A program made the translations under genes and the position numbers. Shown piece after piece: positions 1-5,239 of a stretch of DNA of 5,239 nt. The notes below the pieces were generated by a model, which was not told where the DNA came from, made no database searches, and saw only the letters and a list, made by a program, of their open reading frames with translations. The stretch's first letter is position 1; each line of letters starts with the position of its first letter. The DNA lies in NCBI GenBank assembly GCA_011524785.1, contig WTJQ01000166.1, positions 1,336-6,574 on the forward strand, in the 5' to 3' direction. This DNA comes from Planctomycetota bacterium (GTDB lineage: Bacteria; Planctomycetota; UBA1135; GCA-002686595).

Positions 1-124
1 GCCGTGGCGCATCCTCGGCTGCCAATGCGGTGCGCCGGCGTGCTCCCTCCTCAAGGGCGCGACGCACGCGCGCCACGAGCAGCTCCCGATTGTGGGTGGC
101 GGGATCGAACGGCACGGAGCGCAT
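1..124 (-). CDS. N-terminal fragment of an unidentified protein, cut by the left window edge
   Basis: On the minus strand, an ATG at 124-122 opens a frame that stays open to base 1 (41 codons). It begins MRSVPFDPATHNRELLVARV and continues with an Arg/Glu/Ala-rich stretch likely to be helical. The composition looks like a real protein, whereas both plus-strand frames over the same bases give Arg- and Pro-rich translations. By my count about three quarters of third positions are G or C, lower than in the neighbouring genes. The frame is also open upstream, with a TTG at 160 and a GTG at 175, so the start is uncertain. A GGAGG-like purine run (minus strand, 144-140) lies 15 bases before the ATG, which is rather far. 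The gene is divergent from the secreted-protein gene; with this start the gap between them is 52 bases. I see no obvious -35/-10 pair in that gap. I do not recognise the family. Confidence 0.42.
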   Translation of the reverse strand, partial: MRSVPFDPATHNRELLVARVRRALEEGARRRTALAAEDAPR

Positions 125-176
125 GCGGGCATCATGGAGCCTCCGCGAAGGGGCGTCCAATGCGCGCTCCCCCACG

Positions 177-2570
177 ATGCTCCCGCTCCTCCTCGCCCTC
201 GCCACAGCTCCGCAGGATGGCCCGCGCATCTCGGGGATCCACCCCGCAGCGGCGGTGTGGAACGACGAGAACGAGGCCGGGATCGGCGCCGTCGTCCCCT
301 GGGCGGGTCGCCTTTGGTTCCTCACCTACGCTCCCCACCGCCCAGGCCCGAGCACGGACCGGCTCTGGTCGCTGGTGCCCGGCGAGGCCCCGGTCGCGCA
401 TGCCGCGAGCGTCGGGGGGACCCACGCGTCCCGGCTGATCCATGGCCCTTCGCAGCAGCTGTTCCTGGGCCCGTACGTGATCGACCACGAGGGCGGGGTG
501 CGCGTCCTGCCGCGGGACTCGGTCCCCGGGCGCTTCACGGGCGCAGCACCCAGCCCCTGGGCGCCCAACGAGCGCGTCCTCATCGCGACCATGGAGGAGG
601 GCCTCTACGAGGTCGACGTCCGAACGCTCGCCGTGACGACGCACTTCGCGGACGGCAACGCCGGCGGGGACCGTCGCGCGGATCTCCCCGGCACGCACGG
701 CAAGGGGCTCGCCTCCGGGCACGGGGTCGTCGTCTACACGAACAACGGCGAGTCCGGCCCTGCGGCCCTCCGCGACCCGCGAGTTCCCTCCGGCTGCCTC
801 GCGGAGTGGGACGGCTCCACGTGGACCATCGTGCGCCGCGCGCAGTTCACCGAGGTCACGGGCCCTGGAGGCCCGTACGGGAGTACGCCCGGAGCGCCGC
901 TCTGGGCCGTCGGGTGGGACGCGAAGTCCGTGCTCCTCGGAACGCGCGCTGCGGACGGCTGGTCGTTCGCGCGCCTCCCCAAGGGCAGCCGCACCTACGA
1001 CGGCGCCCACGGCTGGAACACGGAGTGGCCCCGGATCCGCTCCCTCGGGGGTGGCGGGCACCTCATGACCATGCACGGTCTCTTCTGGCGCTTCCCCTCG
1101 AGCTACGCCGCGGATGCGCGCGCCGGGCTCGCCCCCCGGACGGGCTACCTCAAGGTGGTGGCCGACTTCGCCCGCTACGGGGACTGGGTGGTGCTGGGCT
1201 GCGACGACACCGCGCGCAGCGGCTTCCTCAATGACCGCGCCCTCCACGGCGGCATCGCGGGGCCCGGCCAGTCCCACTCGAACCTGTGGTTCCTCGGCCC
1301 CGAGCAGCTCGATGCCCTGGGTCCGGTCCTCGCGGACGGGGCGATCTGGGAGGGTGAGGACCTGGAGGCCGGTGCCGTCAGCGAACCGTTCCTCGTGACG
1401 GACCTGGCCCATCGCTCGGTGTTCGCCGTGCAGCACGGACCGTCCCCGGTCGCCGTCTCCCTGGAGGTCGACCCAAGCGGCACGGGGACCTGGGAGGAGC
1501 ACGAGCGCAGACGCCTCGAGCCCGGGGTCCCGCTCTTCGCCCCGCTGGACGCGCCCGGTCCCTGGGTCCGCGTCCGCTGCCACGACGCTGCGCGCGCGGT
1601 CACCGTGCGGTTCGCCTGTGCTGCCGCTGATCCGCGGAGCGCGGCGCCGGCTCCCCTCTTCGACGGCCTCGCCCGGCGGGACGACCAGGGCGCGCTCCTG
1701 GGCGGGCGGGTCCGCGTGCGCGGTGGCGGGTTCGAGACCTTGGCACTGGTCGCCGACCGCATCGAGGACGGCAGGAGCATCCCCACCGGACTCCATCACG
1801 TCGACGCCACGCTCACGGTCCTCCCCCAGGACGACGGCGCGGCCGACGCCTGGCACCGCGAGCGGCTCGGCGTGCCGGAGGGGCTCGTCTCGGTCGACGC
1901 CGCCTCGGCGGTCGTCCGGGATCACGAGGGCCGGCGCTGGAGGCTGCCGCTGCCCCTCGAGGGGTGGAGCCAGCCGCCCGGCGCGCCGCCCGCGCGCATC
2001 GCCCGCGAGGTCGTCACCGAGCGGGACCTGCTGCACGTGGCCGGGACCTTCTACGAGCTCCCCGCGCGAAACGCGGGAGGCCTCGCCGGCCTCCGGCCGA
2101 TCGCCAGCCACCCGTTCTGGGTCCAGGACTTCTGCGGCTACCGCGGACTGCTGGTCCTCACGGGGCTCCGCGCAGACGCGGCTCCCGGGACACACGTGCG
2201 GCGCTCGGAGGATGGTCGCGGGGCCGTTTGGGTCGGGGCCGTGGACGACTTGTGGCAGCTGGGGCGCCCACGCGGGCGTGGCGGTCCCTGGCTGGACTCC
2301 CCGGCCGAGGCGGGCGTCCCCTCGGACCCGTTCCTCGTCCACGGACTCCAGCGGCGCCGGCTCACCCTCAGCCACGACCTGCGCGAGGAGGTGAGCCTCC
2401 GGCTCGAACTCGACCCGGGCGGAACGGACTCCTGGTACCCGTACCTCCAGCGGACGATCGCGCCGGAGGAGGTCCTCACGATCGACCTGCCCGACGCGCT
2501 CTGCGCACGCTGGCTCCGCGCGGTCGTCGACCGCTCCTGCCGCGCCACCGCGCAGCTCGAGGCGCGCTAG
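177..2570 (+). CDS. secreted protein of unknown function with an internal duplicated module
   Basis: This 797-residue protein has no function I can name. The chosen ATG gives MLPLLLALATAPQDG, a short hydrophobic segment with a plausible signal peptidase site after Ala-Thr-Ala (residues 9-11), so export is likely. An in-frame ATG at 123 would add 18 residues with several Arg as a longer n-region, but it overlaps the probable divergent gene. No clear Shine-Dalgarno precedes either start. The N-terminal half (about 20-250) is rich in Gly, Trp and short beta-like stretches, including GIGAVVPWAGRLWFLTY, GGTHASRLIHG, LFLGPYVID and GTHGKG. From memory these resemble a family of uncharacterised planctomycete and Bacteroidetes proteins; the fold may be propeller-like. 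Residues about 251-482 and 577-796 are two copies of one module. The gene ends in TAG 48 bases from the convergent sulfatase. I see no catalytic motif, membrane segment or sorting signal at the C-terminus. The reading frame is confident; the role is unknown. Confidence 0.9.
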   Translation: MLPLLLALATAPQDGPRISGIHPAAAVWNDENEAGIGAVVPWAGRLWFLTYAPHRPGPSTDRLWSLVPGEAPVAHAASVGGTHASRLIHGPSQQLFLGPYVIDHEGGVRVLPRDSVPGRFTGAAPSPWAPNERVLIATMEEGLYEVDVRTLAVTTHFADGNAGGDRRADLPGTHGKGLASGHGVVVYTNNGESGPAALRDPRVPSGCLAEWDGSTWTIVRRAQFTEVTGPGGPYGSTPGAPLWAVGWDAKSVLLGTRAADGWSFARLPKGSRTYDGAHGWNTEWPRIRSLGGGGHLMTMHGLFWRFPSSYAADARAGLAPRTGYLKVVADFARYGDWVVLGCDDTARSGFLNDRALHGGIAGPGQSHSNLWFLGPEQLDALGPVLADGAIWEGEDLEAGAVSEPFLVTDLAHRSVFAVQHGPSPVAVSLEVDPSGTGTWEEHERRRLEPGVPLFAPLDAPGPWVRVRCHDAARAVTVRFACAAADPRSAAPAPLFDGLARRDDQGALLGGRVRVRGGGFETLALVADRIEDGRSIPTGLHHVDATLTVLPQDDGAADAWHRERLGVPEGLVSVDAASAVVRDHEGRRWRLPLPLEGWSQPPGAPPARIAREVVTERDLLHVAGTFYELPARNAGGLAGLRPIASHPFWVQDFCGYRGLLVLTGLRADAAPGTHVRRSEDGRGAVWVGAVDDLWQLGRPRGRGGPWLDSPAEAGVPSDPFLVHGLQRRRLTLSHDLREEVSLRLELDPGGTDSWYPYLQRTIAPEEVLTIDLPDALCARWLRAVVDRSCRATAQLEAR
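927..1622 (+). repeat. first copy of a diverged protein module (residues about 251-482)
   Basis: This is a repeat at protein level inside the 797-residue secreted protein. It pairs with the copy at 1905-2564. The best-conserved block is residues 398-457, which contains SEPFLV, SLEVDPSGTGTW and R-L-E-P. Without gaps it aligns to residues 712-771 with 21 identities in 60 by my count. Further shared positions upstream are a GLFW segment, AGL-x-P, V-x-DF-x-x-Y, VL and a later LW. The copies are too diverged to show as a DNA repeat, so the duplication is old. Confidence 0.75.
1905..2564 (+). repeat. second copy of the diverged protein module (residues about 577-796)
   Basis: This C-terminal copy of the module matches the one at 927-1622. 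Matching landmarks, in the same order, are GTFYELP (against GLFWRFP), AGL-x-P, V-x-DF-x-x-Y, VL, LW, SDPFLV (against SEPFLV), RLELDPGGTDSW (against SLEVDPSGTGTW), and a final W-[LV]-R-x-x-x-x-x-x-x-x-A-T/V stretch. The first copy has a longer insertion, with GGIAGPGQSHSN, between the VL and LW landmarks. The protein ends directly after this copy. Confidence 0.75.
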
Positions 2571-2581
2571 CTCCTCCAGAC

Positions 2582-2615
2582 GGACCGCTCGCGGAGCCAG
2601 CCCGGCCGGCGGTCC
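2582..2615. terminator. possible bidirectional hairpin between convergent genes
   Basis: GGACCGC (2582-2588) and GCGGTCC (2609-2615) form a perfect 7-base inverted repeat around a 20-base loop. The loop region also contains a GCTC-GCG-GAGC mini-hairpin (starting in the left arm) and the self-complementary CCGGCCGG (2602-2609, overlapping the right arm). The element fills most of the 48-base gap between the converging stop codons, which is where a shared terminator would be expected. No T-tract follows on either strand, so it is not a classical intrinsic terminator, and chance stems are common at this GC content. Confidence 0.3.
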
Positions 2616-2618
2616 CCA

Positions 2619-4547
2619 TCACCGCTCGAAGACGACCTGGTGCGGGCCCTGCCCGTCGCGCTTGCCGCCGAGCTGGACGACGTCGACCGTGGCCGGGACG
2701 CCGGAGCGCCAGTGGCCCGGGAACTCGACCACCACCTCGCGCGCGCCCTCGGGCACCGCGGCCTCCCGGGTCACGTAGGTCCAGCTGCCGGAGTTCACGC
2801 CCACGCGCACGCGCTCGGGGTCCGCGTCGCGCTGGAGGATCACGCGCACCTGCCAGGGGCGCTCGTCCTGGAAGGTGACGGTCCAGGCCCCGTTGCTGCC
2901 CCAGCCGTTGCCGGCCGGGCGCCAGTCCTGCCGCGTCAGCACGACCCGCTCGGCGCCCCTGCCACCCAGGCGGATCGCGGGCGGGCCGTAGAGGAGGCGC
3001 AGGTAGTGCTCGCGCGCCCCGGGCTCTCGAAGGTGCTCGGCCCAGTCCGCGTAGCCGATCACGTCCTCGTACCAGGCGTCGTAGAGCTCCGTGAGCTCAG
3101 CCACGCGGGCGGGTCGCGCCGCCGCGAGGTCCTCACGCTCCAGCGGGTCGGTCCCCAGGTCGTAGAGGGCCGGACTCCACTCGGGGGGCGTGGTCAGCTC
3201 GTCCCACGGGCGTGTCTCCTGGACGAGCTTGTCGTCCCCGAGGCGCAAGAAGGCATGGTGCCCGCGGACGGGGTAGTCCCCCCGGGCCCACTGGATGACG
3301 AGCGGGCGCTCGCGGGAGGCCGCGACCGCGGCCTCGGAGCCGCGCAGCAGCTCGAGGGCGCTCTGGCCGTCGAGGGCGACCTCGCGCCCCGGGACCACCC
3401 CGCAGGCCTCGAGGATCGTCGGGAAGAGGTCGAGGTGCGCCGCGTAGCCCGCCTCCTGCACGCGGGGCTCGAGGCCCTCCGGCCAGCGCGCGAAGAGCGG
3501 GCTGCGAACGCCGCCCTCGTGGATGTCGCCCTTGGCCGCCCGCAGGCCCTGGTTCCAGCGTCGGCCCTGGGGACCGTTGTCGCACAGGAACAGCAGCAGG
3601 GTGTCCTCGGCCAGCTCCTCGTCGTCGAGGAAGGCCACGAGGTCCCCCATGTTCCGATCGATGTCCTCGATCATCGCGAACAGGCGCGCGAGCTTGTCCT
3701 CGTCCTCGAAGGTCGCCGGCCAGCCCGGCTCGCCGGCGAAGGCCTCCGGGGAGAGGTCCCGTGCGGAGTACTTCGCGTAGAGGTCCTCGGGCACGTCGTG
3801 CAGCGGCGTGTGCGGCGCGTTCGGGGTGATCGCGCAGAAGAACGGCTCGCCGGCGCGCTTGCAGGTCCGCATCCAGGCCATCGCCTCGCGGAAGTACACC
3901 TCGGTGCAGTAGCCCTCGAACTCCCGCGGGCGCCCCTGGTCCTGGAGCACCGGGTTCGTGTAGCGCCCCTCCCCGCCCATTGGGTCCGAGGGCTGGCCGA
4001 TCCCTCCTCCGCAGTGCACCACCGTGCGATCGAAGCCCTGGTCCATCGGGCGCAGCGGCGCACAGTCGCCGAGGTGCCACTTGCCGAAGAGCCCCGTGGC
4101 CCAGCCCGCGTCGCCCATCACCTCCGCGATCGTGATGGACTCGGGGCCGAGCATCGCACGGCCACGATAGGTGTCGATCGCCGTGCCCCGCTGGGGATGC
4201 TGGCCGGTGAACAGGGCCGCGCGCGTCGGCGTGCAGACCGGGTGCACGTAGAACTGCTGCAGCTGGACGCTCTCGGCAGCCAGGCGATCGAGCGCCGGCG
4301 TCTCCAGGACGGGGTTGCCGTGGAGCGAGAGGTCGCCCCAGCCCTGGTCGTCGGTCATCACGACGATGACGTTCCGGGCCCGCGGGCCCTCCCTCTCCGG
4401 CGCGGGGTCCCCTGCGAGGTCCGGCGCTCCGACGCAGCCCACCAGCATGAGGGGGCCGAGGAGGAGCGCGCCGGCCCCCCCGCGCAGAACCAGAGCCAGA
4501 TCGAGTGGGCGAACGTGGAGCGTCGGGTAAGCGCGGAGCAGCGGCAT
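2619..4547 (-). CDS. S1-type (formylglycine-dependent) sulfatase, lipoprotein
   Basis: This 642-residue enzyme is predicted to hydrolyse sulfate esters outside the cytoplasm, probably on a sulfated carbohydrate; the substrate cannot be read from the sequence. The N-terminus has Arg residues, a hydrophobic run and a lipobox L-V-G-C ending at Cys38, so it is likely a lipid-anchored lipoprotein. The core carries the S1 sulfatase signatures. TDDQG (Asp66, Asp67) is a metal site. VCTPTRAALFTGQ holds Cys105, the residue that a formylglycine-generating enzyme would oxidise, within C-x-P-T-R. GKWHLG supplies Lys156 and His158, NAPHTP supplies His246, CDNGP supplies Asp323 and Asn324, and AAKGDIHEGG supplies Lys339. 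All expected active-site residues are therefore present. The catalytic part ends near residue 510. Residues about 521-642 form a beta-rich extension, with TRQDW and NGAWTV, of a kind I recall at the C-terminus of planctomycete sulfatases. The ATG at 4547 lacks a clear Shine-Dalgarno but is the only start that keeps a full signal peptide. It begins 38 bases after the acetyltransferase stop and is probably co-transcribed with it. Confidence 0.95.
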   Translation of the reverse strand: MPLLRAYPTLHVRPLDLALVLRGGAGALLLGPLMLVGCVGAPDLAGDPAPEREGPRARNVIVVMTDDQGWGDLSLHGNPVLETPALDRLAAESVQLQQFYVHPVCTPTRAALFTGQHPQRGTAIDTYRGRAMLGPESITIAEVMGDAGWATGLFGKWHLGDCAPLRPMDQGFDRTVVHCGGGIGQPSDPMGGEGRYTNPVLQDQGRPREFEGYCTEVYFREAMAWMRTCKRAGEPFFCAITPNAPHTPLHDVPEDLYAKYSARDLSPEAFAGEPGWPATFEDEDKLARLFAMIEDIDRNMGDLVAFLDDEELAEDTLLLFLCDNGPQGRRWNQGLRAAKGDIHEGGVRSPLFARWPEGLEPRVQEAGYAAHLDLFPTILEACGVVPGREVALDGQSALELLRGSEAAVAASRERPLVIQWARGDYPVRGHHAFLRLGDDKLVQETRPWDELTTPPEWSPALYDLGTDPLEREDLAAARPARVAELTELYDAWYEDVIGYADWAEHLREPGAREHYLRLLYGPPAIRLGGRGAERVVLTRQDWRPAGNGWGSNGAWTVTFQDERPWQVRVILQRDADPERVRVGVNSGSWTYVTREAAVPEGAREVVVEFPGHWRSGVPATVDVVQLGGKRDGQGPHQVVFER

Positions 4548-4585
4548 GGCCCGAGCCTACGCGGCGCCCGTGGCTCGACGCGACC

Positions 4586-5119
4586 TCAGCCGCCGGCGCC
4601 GGGCCCTTCGGGCGAGGCCGGCGTCGCGTAGACGAGTGTCACGGAGCCGTCGTCCTCCACATCCCGACCCTCGACGACCATCCCGAGCTTCTCGAGCACG
4701 CGCCGGGAGGCGGCGTGCGGCTCGGCCACCGTGGCCTGGATCCGTCCCATGCCGAGGGCGCCCTGGCCCCAGGAGAGAAGGGCGGCCCCCGCCTCGGTGG
4801 CCAATCCCACGCCCCACGACCCGCGCTCGAGCGCGTACTTCAGCTCGGGCTCGTCCTGACCGCCCGGATGGACGAGACCAGCGAAGCCCAGGACCGCTCC
4901 AGTCGCGCGCGAGCGAAGCGCCATCATCGCGTAGCCCCGCCTGCGCAGGTTCTCCGCCGTCACGTCGAACCAGCGCTCGCACTCCTCCTCGGTGATGGCG
5001 GTGCCATCCCCCACCCAGCGCATGGCGTCGAGGTCGCCATAGACCCGCAGCATGTCCGCACGATGGCGCGGCCCCATGGACTCGAAGGTGAGCCGCTCGG
5101 ACGGAGGAGGGAGGAGCAC
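4586..5119 (-). CDS. GNAT family N-acetyltransferase (RimJ/RimL-like)
   Basis: This protein of about 177 residues is predicted to transfer an acetyl group from acetyl-CoA to an amine on an unknown substrate; it has no signal peptide and should be cytoplasmic. It opens with the typical SERLTFESM strand and a helical region containing WVGDG and a T-x-E-E-E-C-x-x-W segment. The acetyl-CoA binding motif A follows as RGSWGVGLATEAG, and then a SRRVLEKLGM segment typical of the RimJ/RimL (Acetyltransf_3) type. In the usual P-x-N-x-x-S pattern before that segment the Asn is replaced: the text reads EPHAAS. Start choice: a GTG at 5119 places SERL within seven residues of the start and leaves 23 bases after the preceding stop. 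A GTG at 5155 would add 12 residues and overlap the upstream gene by 13 bases. Neither has a visible Shine-Dalgarno. The gene ends in TGA at 4586-4588, upstream of the sulfatase. A link in substrate between the two is not shown. Confidence 0.88.
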   Translation of the reverse strand: MLLPPPSERLTFESMGPRHRADMLRVYGDLDAMRWVGDGTAITEEECERWFDVTAENLRRRGYAMMALRSRATGAVLGFAGLVHPGGQDEPELKYALERGSWGVGLATEAGAALLSWGQGALGMGRIQATVAEPHAASRRVLEKLGMVVEGRDVEDDGSVTLVYATPASPEGPGAGG

Positions 5120-5142
5120 GGCGACGCGGCCCGGGGAGGGCG

Positions 5143-5239
5143 CTAGACCGGCCACTGGGGCCGGTCCGGGCCCCAGCGGCGCCGCCGCCGCGCGGGCGGA
5201 CCGGCGGGGCCGCGGTCCCGCCGGATCACGACCTGGGGG
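5143..5239 (-). CDS. C-terminal tail of an unidentified protein, cut by the right window edge
   Basis: On the minus strand one frame is open from the window edge to a TAG at 5145-5143 and gives 31 residues. It begins PQVVIRRD and has a tail rich in Arg, Pro and Gly that includes PPARRRRRWGPD and ends RPQWPV. Thirty of the 31 sense codons end in G or C, matching the coding bias of the neighbours. The alternative frame, upstream of the acetyltransferase GTG, reads as Ala/Pro/Gly-rich filler. The basic, Trp-containing tail could bind nucleic acid or a membrane surface, or could simply be disordered; the fragment is too short to say. The stop lies 23 bases upstream of the preferred acetyltransferase start, so the two are probably in one operon. 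Confidence 0.5.
   Translation of the reverse strand, partial: PQVVIRRDRGPAGPPARRRRRWGPDRPQWPV
5146..5174. repeat. two overlapping, mutually exclusive inverted repeats at a gene junction
   Basis: GACCGGCC (5146-5153) and GGCCGGTC (5159-5166) are perfect 8-base arms around a 5-base loop. GGGGCC (5157-5162) and GGCCCC (5169-5174) form a second 6-base stem that shares bases with the first, so only one can form at a time. They sit just inside the 3' end of the right-edge gene and cover the alternative acetyltransferase GTG at 5155-5153. Chance is a strong alternative explanation in sequence this rich in G and C. Confidence 0.2.

Noticed and set aside
123..176. An upstream ATG at 123 as the start of the secreted protein, giving a longer signal peptide with several Arg
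   Set aside because: It is possible, with a GGAG four bases upstream, but it would overlap the probable divergent gene and the added residues look non-coding. It is kept only as an alternative.
132..2375. A minus-strand open frame of 747 codons opposite the secreted-protein gene
   Set aside because: Stops are rare in this GC-rich sequence, so long antisense frames arise by chance. Its translation is low-complexity (Arg, Gly, Ala, Glu, Val) with no motif, while the plus strand shows a signal peptide and an internal protein duplication.
3133..4080. A second minus-strand frame of 315 codons inside the sulfatase gene
   Set aside because: It is a frame-shifted shadow of the sulfatase, dominated by Arg, Gly, Pro and Ala. 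The sulfatase itself is uninterrupted, so there is no sign of a frameshift.
2640..4631. A plus-strand open frame of 663 codons opposite the sulfatase gene
   Set aside because: The minus strand encodes an intact sulfatase with every active-site motif. The plus-strand reading is a shadow, with biased composition and no recognisable domain.
4505..5146. A plus-strand open frame of 213 codons opposite the acetyltransferase
   Set aside because: It overlaps a clear GNAT protein on the other strand and shows no domain of its own.
5195..5222. A strong GC hairpin with arms GGACCG and CGGTCC, the same arm sequences as in the convergent junction at 2582-2615
   Set aside because: It lies within the probable coding tail of the right-edge gene, the loops are unrelated, and short self-complementary GC words are expected by chance. 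I do not treat the two as copies of one element.

Overview
The window is very GC-rich, with coding third positions almost all G or C. It encodes a Cys-type sulfatase lipoprotein and a secreted protein of a kind I associate from memory with marine planctomycetes. The composition, the sulfatase and the short exported N-termini suggest a high-GC member of Planctomycetota or a related phylum. This is inference; there is no rRNA or marker gene here to confirm it.

Layout from left to right. (1) Bases 1-124, minus strand: the probable N-terminal end of an unidentified gene that runs off the left edge. (2) Bases 177-2570, plus strand: a 797-residue secreted protein of unknown function, whose C-terminal half repeats a module found in its middle. 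(3) A 48-base gap between convergent genes, holding a possible hairpin terminator. (4) Bases 2619-4547, minus strand: an S1-type sulfatase lipoprotein with a full set of visible active-site residues and a beta-rich C-terminal extension. (5) Bases 4586-5119 (possibly to 5155), minus strand: a GNAT acetyltransferase. (6) Bases 5143-5239, minus strand: the probable C-terminal tail of one more gene entering from the right edge.

Genes 4-6 lie on the same strand with gaps of about 38 and 23 bases, or a 13-base overlap at the last junction, so they may be co-transcribed in the order right-edge gene, acetyltransferase, sulfatase. The secreted protein converges on that group and has its own upstream region, which it shares with the divergent left-edge gene. 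The sulfatase and the secreted protein are both predicted to act outside the cytoplasm. A shared role in handling sulfated polysaccharides is possible, but only their proximity supports it. I saw no tRNA, rRNA, CRISPR array, insertion sequence or phage gene. The most notable feature is the internal duplication in the uncharacterised 797-residue protein.
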